A stretch of DNA of 64,000 nt from Yersinia hibernica (GCF_004124235.1 NZ_CP032487.1:3286001-3350000), one strand, 5' to 3'. Numbered from the stretch's first letter, positions 21,610 to 33,104 are shown. A program made the numbers and translations. Notes: generated from the sequence alone by a model not told the origin.

Positions 21610-23616
21610 TTAATTTCTCTGATAACTGATTCTCGCCACTGCATAAGCATCTAAACTGATGCCCGCAGCGGTATCCAGCACGTCACTTTGCTGACGAAAT
21701 CGGTCGGGTGATAACGCCGCCAGCTCACTGTGAGCCACATCCAAAATTCGCACCTGAGCCACACCGACATCAGCGAGGGTGACACTCACCGGCTCACTCG
21801 ATAGATTGGCCAGCAACAGAATGTTCTGGCGGCTCTCTTGCCAGCCAATAACCGCCAGTTTTTCACTGCTTGATGCCGTAGCAAGGCGCGGTTTCCCATG
21901 GCCTGCCGCCAAATCAGCGGCCACATGAAATAACGGATACACCGGGCCATCACCCTGCTCATCCCACCACTCTCGGGCATAATTTTGCGGCGTTGAAATC
22001 ACCCCAAATGGCCCAGTCGGTGCCGCCATAACTAAAGTATCCACCCCATGTTCGGCGATGATAGCGGCGTAACCGACATGCCAGGCCGCAGCAAATAAGC
22101 CGCGCTGACGGGGATCATTTTCCGCCAATCCCACCCGGGCAGAGTCCGGGTTAGCCACCGGGCCACTGCCATAGGGGTTTAGCCGCGCACCAATCCCAAT
22201 CGGGCCGATGTGATAAGGCACATTTCTGATGCTCGGTTTTTCCGAGCCAGCAATCTGTTTTGCCGTGTGAATAATGTGTCTGGCGGAACGAATAATGTGG
22301 GGCAATGATTGCAAGGTTTCGATAACCGATGCATCGTCTGCCGCATGCACCGTAGGCGCGGTGGCGTGCGTGATAAAATCGAATGTTCCCACAGCGGGGC
22401 GCTTGCGGTTGAACTCCGTAAAAAAGGCCGGACTTCCACCACCGATGGGAATCCCCGGAAAGACTTTTTTAGCCTCGCGATAGATATCTCTATCAGAGGG
22501 GGATGGCGGGCGAATTTCACCGGGCTGGAATGAGCGCTCATCAATTTTAGGGAAAATCGCCACTGATATCGGCGAAATACCAACATCTTTTAGCAATTTT
22601 GCCGCCTGCGCTATCTCCGCTGCCGGGTCATGACTGGCGGTTAGCAGTAATTCAAACTCCACCGATAAATGGGTGCGGGAGGCCAGTTGGCTGGCGGCGG
22701 CGAGATGTTCAATCTGGTGCTGAGCCGCGGGGTCATAGCGCAGTAAAAAGTGGACTGGGCCAAGATTTGCCAGCTGCGGCGCGTAGGCCAGAGCATCCGC
22801 ACTTTTATCAGCAGACAGCCCCAAACCAATGGCGGGTATCCGCTGCTCAGTGGGCGCTCCCACCGCTACGTAAACAGAAGCCGCGGAGTTAATCGCCGGC
22901 ACATCAGCCGGTAAAGTGGCGTTGTCGCGAATATTCATGCTTACCGACTGGTGCAACACCTGCTCTGGCAACAGCTGATAAGGGTAAGGCAAGCCAATTG
23001 GGCGGCTGTATATTTTAAAAGACGCATCTGACCAATTACGATGATCTTCGGCTTCAAACGTATCGCCATCAAATCGGGTGGTTACCGACAGGCCCTCAAC
23101 CGGCTGGTGGGTAATGGCGCGAATATCAAAGATAGGCTGCCCAGGGCTAATGGCATCAGGGATAGTTAACTCGGCGCTCCCGCCCGCGGCATGTTCGACC
23201 TGCACAGCGCTGCCCGCAAATCCGTCCAAAGGATAGAGCACGACAAATCCGGTACGGTTGGTTGCAAAGGGCGAAGCAGCAATAATCTGGGCGCTTGCCG
23301 ACAATACCCCATCACTGCGCCCTGCAAAGCGCAGATTAACGCTGACCTGCTCATCGCCATTTATATAATTCGCCTGATAATTCACTTCGAATGAATCATC
23401 ACCCTGCTGAATATCTAACCCGCTAATCTGCGGCTCAGGTGTGCCCCAACCCGGGGTGCGCACCAGAAATGTCAGCGCACGCAATACTTCAACCCCGCGC
23501 CAGCGAATCCAGCGCAAAGCGCCATTATCAAATTCGGCAGATAACCACTTTGCAGATAAAGTGTGTTTCGGCGTCTCTGTGGCAGAGGTGCCGGTCAGGA
23601 AGACAGCTCTACTCAT
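21610..23616 (-). CDS. D-apionate lactonase-like protein (ApnL family)
   Basis: A 668-residue cytoplasmic protein with no signal peptide. The N-terminal region WRGVEVLRALTFLVR followed by WGTPEPQISGL resembles D-apionate lactonase (ApnL), which opens D-apionolactone in bacterial apiose degradation. A beta-rich N-terminal domain appears to be followed by an alpha/beta barrel-like middle (residues about 290-560) and a small beta C-terminal domain, as in glycoside-hydrolase-like folds. The start overlaps the permease stop by four bases (ATGA), so it is translationally coupled to the importer. ApnL membership is from recalled family features, not a search. Confidence 0.6.
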   Translation of the reverse strand: MSRAVFLTGTSATETPKHTLSAKWLSAEFDNGALRWIRWRGVEVLRALTFLVRTPGWGTPEPQISGLDIQQGDDSFEVNYQANYINGDEQVSVNLRFAGRSDGVLSASAQIIAASPFATNRTGFVVLYPLDGFAGSAVQVEHAAGGSAELTIPDAISPGQPIFDIRAITHQPVEGLSVTTRFDGDTFEAEDHRNWSDASFKIYSRPIGLPYPYQLLPEQVLHQSVSMNIRDNATLPADVPAINSAASVYVAVGAPTEQRIPAIGLGLSADKSADALAYAPQLANLGPVHFLLRYDPAAQHQIEHLAAASQLASRTHLSVEFELLLTASHDPAAEIAQAAKLLKDVGISPISVAIFPKIDERSFQPGEIRPPSPSDRDIYREAKKVFPGIPIGGGSPAFFTEFNRKRPAVGTFDFITHATAPTVHAADDASVIETLQSLPHIIRSARHIIHTAKQIAGSEKPSIRNVPYHIGPIGIGARLNPYGSGPVANPDSARVGLAENDPRQRGLFAAAWHVGYAAIIAEHGVDTLVMAAPTGPFGVISTPQNYAREWWDEQGDGPVYPLFHVAADLAAGHGKPRLATASSSEKLAVIGWQESRQNILLLANLSSEPVSVTLADVGVAQVRILDVAHSELAALSPDRFRQQSDVLDTAAGISLDAYAVARISYQRN

Positions 23617-24629
23617 CTTTTTTGCCTCTTGATAAAAATATCAAATGTCACGGCGGCAACAATAATGATGCCAATTAGCAGCTGCTGTATGTATGGCGAG
23701 ATGTTCAAAATGACCAGGCCATTTAGCAGCACGCCAATCAGCAGTGTGCCAATCACTGTTCCCCCAATACTGCCGGTGCCGCCATATAAACTGGTGCCAC
23801 CAATCACCACGGCCGCGATGACATATAATTCATATTGATTACCTGCCACTGCCTCCGCCGAATTCAGGCGCGCGCTCAGCAAAAAGCCCCCTAACCCGGC
23901 TAATAATCCGGTCAGCACATAAACACTGGTTACTACCCCTTTCACATTCAAACCACATAACCGCGCGGCTTCAGGATTGGAGCCAATGGCATAAACCGAG
24001 CGGCCATAACGGGTAAAATGCAGTGTCACTGAGGCGAGAATTGCCACCGCGGCAAAGACAATAACCGGCACCGGAACCGGCCCAACCATGCCGCGCCCCC
24101 ACCAGCCAAAAGCATCATCAAAACCACTGACCGGGCTGCCGTTACTTATCATCAATGTCAGGCCGCGAAACACCGTCAATCCACCCAATGTCACGACAAA
24201 GGCGGGCACCATCAGACGAGCAATAATCAATCCTTGCAATGCCCCCGCTAAACCACCGGTGATAATCGCGGCCAATGCTGCCCATTGCCAGGCAATCTCC
24301 CGTGCATCAGAAAACAACATAAACTGGCCTTCAATACCGCCCTTGGCGACAACCGCGGCGACCATCCCCGATAAAGCAGCAATGGCCCCAACAGACAAAT
24401 CAATGCCACGGGTCAAAATAATGAATGTCATCCCCACGGCGATAATGCCGTAGATGGAGACTTGTCTGACGATATTAAAAAGATTGATTGATGAGAGAAA
24501 ACGCGGAGCTAATAAGGTAAATAGCGCCATTAACAGCACAAGAAAAATAAGCGGAGCATAACGCGCCAAAATAGCTTTCTTCTTATTGCGATTTTTATTT
24601 CCAATCAGGATTGTCGAACTCATAGTCAT
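23613..24629 (-). CDS. Sugar ABC transporter permease (RbsC/AraH type)
   Basis: A 338-residue inner-membrane protein with 8-10 hydrophobic helices. The RbsC-family motifs GIIAVGMTFIILTRGIDLSVG, then AGLGGFLLSARLNSA and VIGGTSLYGGTGSIGGT are clear. It forms the homodimeric channel of a pentose/hexose importer with the ATPase and binding protein upstream. It is 22 bases from the ATPase gene and overlaps the lactonase-like gene. The substrate is unknown; the associated enzymes suggest an aldose such as D-apiose. Confidence 0.92.
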   Translation of the reverse strand: MTMSSTILIGNKNRNKKKAILARYAPLIFLVLLMALFTLLAPRFLSSINLFNIVRQVSIYGIIAVGMTFIILTRGIDLSVGAIAALSGMVAAVVAKGGIEGQFMLFSDAREIAWQWAALAAIITGGLAGALQGLIIARLMVPAFVVTLGGLTVFRGLTLMISNGSPVSGFDDAFGWWGRGMVGPVPVPVIVFAAVAILASVTLHFTRYGRSVYAIGSNPEAARLCGLNVKGVVTSVYVLTGLLAGLGGFLLSARLNSAEAVAGNQYELYVIAAVVIGGTSLYGGTGSIGGTVIGTLLIGVLLNGLVILNISPYIQQLLIGIIIVAAVTFDIFIKRQKR

Positions 24630-24651
24630 CTCTCTAATCCAATAAATTAAT

Positions 24652-26226
24652 TCACACTGGCGGAATATGGCGCGTCATCAATTGCATGACATTCTCTTCA
24701 TTGGCCTCATACGCCGACAATTCCCCAGTCAATTGGCCCGCCCGCATGGTGAGAATACGGTCACTGACGGCAAGAATTTCTGGCAAATCTGAGGAAATCA
24801 AAATGATAGCGACGCCCTTTGCGGCCATATCACGTAACAATCGGTGGACATCGGCTTTCGCAGCAATATCAACTCCGCGAGTCGGCTCATCGACAATCAG
24901 GAGAGCGGGGTTCTGTGCCATCCACCGAGCCAATACCACTTTTTGCTGATTGCCGCCCGACAGCGTGGCAATATCAGCGCCCAAACTGACCGCGCGTAGG
25001 TTTAACTGTTTTTTAAAATCAAGGAAGGAAAGCCGTTCACGTTGCCTGTCAATAAAGTGGCTGGCGGCAGGTGAAGGCGAGTAGATAATCGCGAAATTCT
25101 CCTCTACTGTCAGAGACATAAACAAAGCTTGCTGCTTGCGGTCTTCCGGCACCAAGCCGATACCAGCGGCAATCGCATCACGCGGAGAAGACGGATGAAA
25201 AGCTTTCCCTCGGATGCGTATTGTCCCACTCCCGATGGGATCTGCGCCAAATAGCAGCCGGGCAATCTCTGTTCTGCCAGCCCCCACTAACCCGGCAAAA
25301 CCGACAATCTCACCGGCCTTCACTGAGAAACTGACATTACGTACATTGGCACTTTCCCCCCCAACCGCCGCACTCGATAAGTTTTCGACAGTCAGAATAT
25401 TACGACCTGTAATACCGCGCGCAGAGCGGTCGAACTCAGCTAAATCACGGCCAACCATCAGCCGGACAAGACTATCAATAGAGACATCCTTGACTTCACC
25501 CTGCCCAACTAATTGGCCATCTCTCAATACGCTGTAGGTCTCACATAAAGTTTTAATTTCCTCAAGCCGATGGCTAACATAAATAACAGCCACCCCATTT
25601 TCAGAAATGGTACCCACCACCTGTTTTAATTTTTCGACTTCTGTAGGACTTAATGCCGCAGTAGGCTCATCCATGATAATTAATTGGGGTTTGGCTGTGA
25701 GTGCGCGGGCAATTTCAACCAACTGTTGCTCAGCAATACTTAACTCAGCAATCTTGCGCAATGGATTGATAGCTACACCAAGCAATGCCAATACTTGGCG
25801 TGTATCATTCTCAATGACTTTCCTACGAATAAAACCCCAGCGATTAACCGGTAAGTGCCCAGCAAAAATAGTTTCGGCGACGGTTAAATCCGGAAATAAA
25901 CTAAATTCCTGATGAATCGTTGTAATACCCGCTTGCCAAGCATCCAGTGGTTTATTAAATGATGTCGAGTGGCCTTGTAAAATAATACTGCCGCCATCGG
26001 GTTGATACACACCACTTAATATATTAATCAGCGTCGATTTCCCTGCGCCATTCTCGCCTAGCAACGCTCTTATTTCTCCAGCCCGTAAAGAAAAAGAGAT
26101 ATTATCCAGTACCGTCTGACCAAAAAATAATTTGGTCAGATTCCGGACACTAATATATTTACCGCCATCCCAATTTTCGCCTAAAGAATCGGGATGAGAC
26201 GATAATGACAAAGTCTCGAACGACAT
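24652..26226 (-). CDS. Sugar ABC transporter ATP-binding protein (RbsA type)
   Basis: A 524-residue tandem ATPase. Domain 1 has Walker A GENGAGKST, the signature LSIAEQQLVEIARAL and Walker B IIMDEPTAALS. Domain 2 has the degenerate GLVGAGRTEIARLLFG loop usual for RbsA/MglA proteins and the signature LSGGNQQKVVLARW. This layout belongs to carbohydrate uptake transporter-2 systems. The start ATG overlaps the stop of the binding-protein gene (TAATG). Confidence 0.93.
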   Translation of the reverse strand: MSFETLSLSSHPDSLGENWDGGKYISVRNLTKLFFGQTVLDNISFSLRAGEIRALLGENGAGKSTLINILSGVYQPDGGSIILQGHSTSFNKPLDAWQAGITTIHQEFSLFPDLTVAETIFAGHLPVNRWGFIRRKVIENDTRQVLALLGVAINPLRKIAELSIAEQQLVEIARALTAKPQLIIMDEPTAALSPTEVEKLKQVVGTISENGVAVIYVSHRLEEIKTLCETYSVLRDGQLVGQGEVKDVSIDSLVRLMVGRDLAEFDRSARGITGRNILTVENLSSAAVGGESANVRNVSFSVKAGEIVGFAGLVGAGRTEIARLLFGADPIGSGTIRIRGKAFHPSSPRDAIAAGIGLVPEDRKQQALFMSLTVEENFAIIYSPSPAASHFIDRQRERLSFLDFKKQLNLRAVSLGADIATLSGGNQQKVVLARWMAQNPALLIVDEPTRGVDIAAKADVHRLLRDMAAKGVAIILISSDLPEILAVSDRILTMRAGQLTGELSAYEANEENVMQLMTRHIPPV

Positions 26227-27194
26227 TATTTGACGAGCCCAATACGTTCTGCATCATTAAGATTTTTACTGGTAATAGCAACTGGAGTCACTAAAACATC
26301 AGCGGTTGCTGGGCGAGCACCAGTGCGAATGTAATCAGTCAGAATCTTGACCGCTTCACGGCCTTGTTTACCTGGATATTGATCAACTGTCGCCGTTAAT
26401 ACACCATCGCGGACTGCTTTTAATGCATCAGTTGAACCATCGTAACCAAAGATAGCAATTTTGCCTTTCAAACCACGCGCCTCAACAGCTTGAGCGGCCC
26501 CCAAGGCGCTGTCATCATTACCTGCGACAATAACTGTTGGGGTATTTGCCAAACCGGTTAACAGATTTTCTGTTACCGATAAACCTTGATCACGGTTAAA
26601 GCGCGCAGTTTGCTCCGCAACAAATTTGTAAAGTTCAGGATGCTTATCTAATGCATCATGTACACCTTTATTGCGGTCATTAGCTGTTTTGTCACCAGGG
26701 ATTCCCTGCAAGTTAATAACAGTCGCACCCTGAGGGAATAATTTTTCTACCGCCTCCCCCTGTCGCTGCGCACCAATTAAATTATCTGCGGCCACATTAG
26801 CAATAACCTCTGGTACCCCATTGACCGGGCGGTCAATAGTCACAACCGAAATACCTTCTTTAATTGCATTACGTAATACCGGAGCCAAAGCAGTGGCATC
26901 TGCTGGAGCAATAATAATACCATCAACTCCTTGGACAATAGCTGCTTCAATATCAGCAATTTGTTTAGGTGCGCTTAATTGACCATCAGAGCGAATGACT
27001 TTTACATTGCCCAATTTCTTAGCTTCATCTTCAAGTTGTTCTTGTAGAAAAACAAAATGTGGGAAGCTGTATGTCAATGCTGAAACTAGAATCGTTACCG
27101 GCGCATCCTTACCTTTCGGCGCAGCATTGGCTGAGAATGCAAAGGTGCTCAGGGTAATAGCTAATGTAGTCATTAAATAAGTTATTTTGCGCAT
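26226..27194 (-). CDS. Periplasmic sugar-binding protein (RbsB type)
   Basis: A 322-residue exported type I binding protein. The signal peptide MRKITYLMTTLAITLSTFAF continues to SANA and is cut near residue 24. The RbsB-like ligand-binding features are present: AAIVQGVDGIIIAPADA, VVTIDRPVNG and GNDDSALGAAQAVEARG. It is the first gene of the operon, so it sets substrate choice for the importer. I expect a pentose or branched pentose, from context. The promoter lies in the AT-rich gap upstream. Confidence 0.92.
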   Translation of the reverse strand: MRKITYLMTTLAITLSTFAFSANAAPKGKDAPVTILVSALTYSFPHFVFLQEQLEDEAKKLGNVKVIRSDGQLSAPKQIADIEAAIVQGVDGIIIAPADATALAPVLRNAIKEGISVVTIDRPVNGVPEVIANVAADNLIGAQRQGEAVEKLFPQGATVINLQGIPGDKTANDRNKGVHDALDKHPELYKFVAEQTARFNRDQGLSVTENLLTGLANTPTVIVAGNDDSALGAAQAVEARGLKGKIAIFGYDGSTDALKAVRDGVLTATVDQYPGKQGREAVKILTDYIRTGARPATADVLVTPVAITSKNLNDAERIGLVK

Positions 27195-27574
27195 AAGATA
27201 ACACTTCCCCGTTCATATAAAATTATCTAATATATAGAAATAAGAAAAAATATAGAAAGTGATAAATTAAAATCACTGTCAGTCTTTTTGGTAAAACAAT
27301 ATAATTTGACTATATCATGATGATGATTATTTAAAATGAAGTTCTACATGATATTTTCACATTTAAATATGCGAAAAGTAGGATATCAATTTCAATAAAA
27401 GTATTAACTAAAGAACAAAATGATATTTACGATATTATTGCGAAAATCTTATTTGAATGGAGCTAGCAATGAGCCGGAGTCAGACCAATAATATTAGCCA
27501 AATGCTTGACGATAAGCCAAGGAGCAAAATAGTGGGAGCGCGCTCCGCTGGCGCGCCCAACTCAAGCTAAACCC
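27195..27574. other. AT-rich regulatory gap upstream of the sugar operon
   Basis: This 380-base gap holds no gene I can support. It contains the presumed sugar-operon promoter, an inverted repeat at 27258-27277, and near 27533-27557 a GC-rich hairpin (GGGAGCGCG with CGCGCCC) that may end the ypeA transcript. Confidence 0.6.
27258..27277. promoter_or_regulatory. Inverted repeat, possible operator of the sugar operon
   Basis: AGTGAT and ATCACT are separated by 8 AT bases, about 64 bases upstream of the binding-protein start. The spacing is wrong for a CRP site (10 rather than 6 bases between GTGA and TCAC), so another regulator is more likely. No regulator gene lies within the operon. Confidence 0.35.
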
Positions 27575-28000
27575 TCAATACTCCTGATCGACAATCAGCC
27601 GTTTGCCCAGCATGATGCTGTCTTGGGTTTCGTAATCCAGCTTTTCATACATGCCAATTACCGCGTCGTTATCTTCGCGCACCATAATATTCAGCTTTGG
27701 GCAGCCACGGGCGATAAGTTTTTTTTCCAGGCGACTGATCAGCGCATTGGCAAAGCCACGACCACGAAAATCGGGGTGAACCCCCAGATAATAGGCTGAA
27801 CCACGGTGGCCGTCATAACCGCCCATTACCGAGCCGACAATCGCGCCGCTGACTTCCGCCACTAGAAATAATTCGGGGTCATGATTCAACTTCCGTTCAA
27901 TATCCATTTCCGGATCATTCCAAGGCCGCAGTAAGTCACAATGCTCCCACAGCAGAATCACTTCTTCAAAATCACTTTGCTGAAATACACGGATTTCCAT
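27575..28000 (-). CDS. ypeA: GNAT-family acetyltransferase YpeA
   Basis: A 141-residue acetyltransferase very close to E. coli YpeA, including [20 protein letters not shown] and the acetyl-CoA loop [15 protein letters not shown] start four codons earlier is possible, but [14 protein letters not shown] is the family start. The substrate is unknown. In E. coli it lies next to amiA and hemF; amiA is absent here between ypeA and hemF. Confidence 0.93.
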   Translation of the reverse strand: MEIRVFQQSDFEEVILLWEHCDLLRPWNDPEMDIERKLNHDPELFLVAEVSGAIVGSVMGGYDGHRGSAYYLGVHPDFRGRGFANALISRLEKKLIARGCPKLNIMVREDNDAVIGMYEKLDYETQDSIMLGKRLIVDQEY

Positions 28001-28179
28001 GGATATTCGCACCCTTGAGTAAAATGGATATGCTGATCATTACGCAATATTATATCACGCAATAATAAAGTGATATTTCCCATAGCGATAGTACGCAATG
28101 ATATTTGAGAAGCAGCAGATAAACCTCATACCGCGCCCAACGCAATAAGCATTAATCCACACCGAGAGTACAACAATGA

Positions 28180-29162
<983 letters not shown>

Positions 29163-29163
<1 letters not shown>

Positions 29164-29621
29164 TGCAAATTTGGGTTGATGCGGACGCCTGTCCGAATGT
29201 CATTAAGGACGTGTTATTTCGGGCCGCAGACCGCACCAGCATAATGGTGACACTGGTGGCGAATCAGCCACTGAAAACTCCGCCCTCAAAGTTTATTCGT
29301 ACATTGCAGGTGGCATCCGGTTTTGATGTTGCCGATAACGAAATCGTGCAGCGTGTCGAAAAAAATGATTTAGTCATTACCGCTGATATTCCGCTGGCGG
29401 CGGAGGTGATTGAGAAAGGAGGAATTGCACTAAACCCTCGCGGCGAACGCTATACTCCCGACACGATTCGTGAGCGGCTGAATATGCGCGATTTTATGGA
29501 CACCATGCGCGCCAGTGGTATTCAAACCGGTGGCCCCAACACCTTAAATCAGCGCGACCGCCAGCAGTTTGCCAATGAGCTGGATAAGTGGCTCCAGCAA
29601 GCTCGCAAAGCCCATGGTTAA
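29163..29621 (+). CDS. yaiI: YaiI/YqxD-family protein (UPF0178)
   Basis: A 152-residue protein starting [20 protein letters not shown], the hallmark of the UPF0178 (YaiI) family, a PIN-like fold with acidic residues that could bind metal. [17 protein letters not shown] and [11 protein letters not shown] are conserved family blocks. Its biological role is unknown. The overlap with hemF suggests a shared transcript; E. coli yaiI lies elsewhere on the chromosome. Confidence 0.9.
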
Positions 29622-29640
29622 ATTTGCCCTAAAAAAGAAA

Positions 29641-29668
29641 AAACCCGCACGTATAAAACGGCGGGTTT
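29641..29668. terminator. Bidirectional terminator between yaiI and maeB
   Basis: AAACCCGC and GCGGGTTT pair, with an inner CGT/ACG. On the minus strand the stem is followed by TTTTTTCTTTTTT, a strong terminator for maeB, and it can also end the hemF-yaiI transcript. Confidence 0.85.
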
Positions 29669-29693
29669 GATGCACAACACCAAAAATAAATCG

Positions 29694-31973
29694 TTATAAC
29701 GGTTGGGTTTGCGCCTCTACCACCGCTAATGCCACCATATTCACGATACGCCGCACAGAAGCAATTGGCGTCAGAATATGCACCGGTTTTGCAACCCCCA
29801 TCAGCACCGGCCCGACGGTCACCCCCTCAGAAGAAGTTACGCGCAGCAAGTTATAACTGATGCGCGCAGCTTCCATATTCGGCATAATCAGCACGTTGGC
29901 GGCCCCTTTCAGTGGGCTGTCTGGCATCAGGTTATGGCGGATACTTTCCACCAGCGCGGCATCACCGTGCATTTCACCGTCAATCTCCAATTCAGGTGCC
30001 ATCTGATTCACCAGCTCGAGTGTCCGGCGCATTTTACGGGCTGCCGGGCAATTCGAGGTGCCGAAACTCGAATGTGATAGCAATGCCACCTTGGGTTCGA
30101 TACCAAAACGGCGCACAGTTTCAGCTGCCATCAGCGTAATCTCTGCCAGTTGCTCCGGCGTGGGATCATCATTGACGTAAGTATCGGCAATAAAAGTGTT
30201 ACCGGTTGGCAACAGCAGCGCATTCATCGCGCCCGCCACATGCGCACCGTCGCGGAAACCAAAGACTTTTTCGACGACATCATAATGCTCATGATAGGTG
30301 CCAATGGTGCCACAAATCATAGCATCGGCTTCTCCCCGATGAACCATAATGGAGCCAATCAGGGTTGGGTTACCAATCACGGCGCGGCGTGCCTGTTCCT
30401 GCGAGACGCCACGGCGTTTCATGATTTGATAGTATTCGTGCCAGTATTCATTAAAACGCGGGTCAGATTCATTATTGACCACTTCGAAATCTTTTCCGGC
30501 CGTAATTTGCAGACCCAATTTTTTCAGTCGGGTCTCAATGACACTTGGGCGACCAATCAAGATTGGATATGCCAGCCCCTGAGAAACCAGCTCTTGGGTC
30601 GCATGCAATACCCGCTCTTCTTCCCCCTCAGCCAACACCACCCGTTTTATCTCTTTTTTCGCCTGTGAGAAAATCGGCTTCATAAACAGGTTAGTTTTGT
30701 AGACAAACTCCGTCAGTTTCTCGACATAAGCACTAAAATCTGTGATTGGGCGCGTTGCCACACCGGAGTCCATCGCCGCTTTTGCCACCGCCGGGGCGAT
30801 TTTCACAATCAAACGCGGGTCAAATGGTTTAGGAATGATGTATTCAGGGCCAAAGGAAAGGTCTTGTTCACCATAAGCCGATGCCACCACATCACTCTGC
30901 TCAGCCAATGCCAAGTCTGCAATTGCATGCACACAAGCCAGTTTCATCTCTTCGTTAATCGTGGTCGCGCCCACGTCTAATGCGCCACGGAAGATAAACG
31001 GGAAGCACAGCACGTTGTTGACCTGATTGGGGTAATCCGAACGGCCTGTACAGATAATCGCATCTGGCCGCACGGCTTTTGCCAATGGCGGTAAAATTTC
31101 AGGTTCCGGGTTCGCCAGCGCCAGAATCAGCGGGCTAGGTGCCATGGTTTTCACCATGTCTGGTGTGAGAACACCTGGGCCGGAGCAGCCGAGGAAAATA
31201 TCCGCCCCCGGCACTGCATCGCCCAAGGTGCGCTGGCCGTTGTCTTCAATGGCGTAAGCCGCTTTGGTTTGCTCCATATTGGCTTCACGGCCTTTATAGA
31301 TAACGCCCTTAGAATCACACACCGTGATGTTGTGATGCTTCAATCCCAAGGCAACTAACAAGTTCAAACAAGCAATGGAGGCAGCACCAGCCCCTGAAAC
31401 CACCAACTTCACATCACTAATGTCTTTCTTCACGACCCGCAAGCCATTAAGCACTGCGGCGGTACAGATAATTGCCGTACCATGCTGATCATCATGGAAT
31501 ACTGGGATCTTCATGCGCTCACGCAATTTCTGTTCAATATAGAAGCACTCTGGTGCTTTGATATCTTCCAAATTAATGCCACCAAAGGTGGGTTCCAGCG
31601 AAGCAATAATATCGATCAGTTTGTCTGGGTTGTGTTCATCGATTTCAATATCAAACACATCAATACCGGAGAATTTCTTAAATAGAACCCCCTTTCCTTC
31701 CATTACCGGCTTACCGGCCAATGCACCAATATTCCCCAGCCCCAGCACGGCGGTGCCATTTGAAATAACAGCAACCAGATTACCGCGCGCCGTATATTTA
31801 TAAGCCGCCAAGGGGTCAGCAGCAATTTCCAGACAAGGTGCCGCAACACCGGGAGAATAAGCCAGCGCCAAATCCCGTTGGGTCGCTAGTGGTTTAGTTG
31901 GCGATACCTGAATTTTCCCCGGAGTAGGATATTGGTGAAAATCAAGTGCGCTCTGTTTTAATTGTTCGTCCAT
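29694..31973 (-). CDS. maeB: NADP-dependent malic enzyme MaeB
   Basis: A 759-residue two-domain enzyme. The N-terminal half is malic enzyme ([40 protein letters not shown]; a GAGAASIA nucleotide motif) converting malate to pyruvate, CO2 and NADPH. The C-terminal 330 residues are phosphotransacetylase-like ([20 protein letters not shown]), which in MaeB is a regulatory acetyl-CoA sensor rather than a working enzyme. Length matches E. coli MaeB. It is monocistronic with a terminator directly downstream. Confidence 0.96.
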   Translation of the reverse strand: MDEQLKQSALDFHQYPTPGKIQVSPTKPLATQRDLALAYSPGVAAPCLEIAADPLAAYKYTARGNLVAVISNGTAVLGLGNIGALAGKPVMEGKGVLFKKFSGIDVFDIEIDEHNPDKLIDIIASLEPTFGGINLEDIKAPECFYIEQKLRERMKIPVFHDDQHGTAIICTAAVLNGLRVVKKDISDVKLVVSGAGAASIACLNLLVALGLKHHNITVCDSKGVIYKGREANMEQTKAAYAIEDNGQRTLGDAVPGADIFLGCSGPGVLTPDMVKTMAPSPLILALANPEPEILPPLAKAVRPDAIICTGRSDYPNQVNNVLCFPFIFRGALDVGATTINEEMKLACVHAIADLALAEQSDVVASAYGEQDLSFGPEYIIPKPFDPRLIVKIAPAVAKAAMDSGVATRPITDFSAYVEKLTEFVYKTNLFMKPIFSQAKKEIKRVVLAEGEEERVLHATQELVSQGLAYPILIGRPSVIETRLKKLGLQITAGKDFEVVNNESDPRFNEYWHEYYQIMKRRGVSQEQARRAVIGNPTLIGSIMVHRGEADAMICGTIGTYHEHYDVVEKVFGFRDGAHVAGAMNALLLPTGNTFIADTYVNDDPTPEQLAEITLMAAETVRRFGIEPKVALLSHSSFGTSNCPAARKMRRTLELVNQMAPELEIDGEMHGDAALVESIRHNLMPDSPLKGAANVLIMPNMEAARISYNLLRVTSSEGVTVGPVLMGVAKPVHILTPIASVRRIVNMVALAVVEAQTQPL

Positions 31974-32185
31974 CGTAGGTTCCCTTTGCTTTTATGCTTT
32001 GAGGTGGAATGACCAGTATAGTGAGTGAATTATCACAATCTATGAAGCAGGGCATACTCTGCATAACATTTTTGCATCAACAGAAGAATTTACTTATCAA
32101 TCAGAGGGGATTATCAACATTCGGAGGGTTCAGTGCCGCAGGGTCACGGCAACAGAATAGCGCGAAGCACGGAATAGGAAGAATA

Positions 32186-32761
32186 TTAATTTAATAAGCC
32201 GTGGATTTGGGCGTATTGCAATAGCATGATGGTTTTACCATCTTTAATTCGGCCATCGGCCATCATGGCAAGAGTTTCAGTGAACGGTAATTCGACGACC
32301 TCAATCACCTCATCCTCTACCCCAACGTCATCGGTAACTTTCTGGTCCGGATGATATTGTGCAGCAAAGAAATAGATAATTTCAGTGACGCCACCCGGTG
32401 ACATATAGGCTTCAAATAACTTCTGTACTTTATCAACCTGATAACCGGTCTCTTCCATGGCTTCGCGGCGAATACATTCTTCGGGAGAGTCGTTATCCAG
32501 CAAGCCGGCGCAAGCTTCCAGTAACATGCCGTCAGGATTGCCATTCACATAAGTCGGCATGCGGAATTGATTCGTTAGCACCACAGTGCCATTAGCGCGG
32601 TTATATAACAGAATAGTCGCGCCATTCCCGCGATCATACACTTCGCGAATCTGCTGTACTGCCGTTCCATTATCAGTAACTAAATCAAAAGTATATTTAT
32701 GTAGTTTGAACCAGTTTTTAGATAACAATTCACTCTGAATATTTTCAATTTTGACTGACAT
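32186..32761 (-). CDS. nudK: GDP-mannose pyrophosphatase NudK
   Basis: A 191-residue Nudix hydrolase, the same length as E. coli NudK. The Nudix box appears as [20 protein letters not shown] with the required glutamates. [20 protein letters not shown] is the NudK-specific N-terminal sheet. It hydrolyses GDP-mannose to GMP and mannose 1-phosphate. Here it follows the nap operon after a strong terminator, so it has its own promoter. Confidence 0.93.
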   Translation of the reverse strand: MSVKIENIQSELLSKNWFKLHKYTFDLVTDNGTAVQQIREVYDRGNGATILLYNRANGTVVLTNQFRMPTYVNGNPDGMLLEACAGLLDNDSPEECIRREAMEETGYQVDKVQKLFEAYMSPGGVTEIIYFFAAQYHPDQKVTDDVGVEDEVIEVVELPFTETLAMMADGRIKDGKTIMLLQYAQIHGLLN

Positions 32762-32893
32762 AAGACCTTCTTTATCTGGCTAATAATAATTAGCGTAATC
32801 TATCACTTGCGAGTTTATAAACTTCATTACGATCTCTTTTGCCAACGGCAAATAGGTCTTATCATGAAAAGAACACGCCAAGATTGCAATAAA

Positions 32894-32928
32894 AAACGCC
32901 CGGCTGACATCATGTCTACAGGGCGTTT
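32894..32928 (-). terminator. Terminator of the nap operon
   Basis: On the minus strand AAACGCCC pairs with GGGCGTTT, with an inner GACAT/ATGTC, followed by TTTTTTATT. It lies about 180 bases past the napC stop, beyond two copies of the dispersed repeat. Confidence 0.8.
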
Positions 32929-32971
32929 GATTCGGGTGGGCGAGTGCAGCTAACACCGCTGCAGCGTCAAG
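32929..32971 (+). repeat. Dispersed intergenic repeat, copy 2
   Basis: GATTCGGGTGGGCGAGTGCA continues GCTAACACCGCTGCAGCGTCAAG. It matches the copy at 33051 in 42 of 43 bases. Confidence 0.85.
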
Positions 32972-33050
32972 AACTTAGGATAAATCCACAGCCATTGGTG
33001 TTGCAGCAAGGCAGCCAGCAAGCTCATCCGATGAGCTGACTCAAGTCAGT

Positions 33051-33101
33051 GATTCGGGTGGGCGAGTGCAGCTAACACCGCTGCGGCGTCAAGGGCGCAG
33101 G
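33051..33101 (+). repeat. Dispersed intergenic repeat, copy 3
   Basis: The same 43-base core as copy 2, starting 122 bases later and extended by GGCGCAGG. It is preceded by GCTCATCCGATGAGC, a small hairpin, and by TGACTCAAGTCAG as in the other copies. Both copies lie in the 343-base gap between nudK and napC. Confidence 0.85.
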
Positions 33102-33104
33102 ATT

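Noticed and set aside
27258..27277. CRP site for the sugar operon
   Set aside because: The GTGA and TCAC halves are 10 bases apart instead of 6, so it was listed only as an inverted repeat.
30150..30668. Long plus-strand frame inside maeB
   Set aside because: It is an antisense shadow of MaeB, whose protein is complete and highly conserved.
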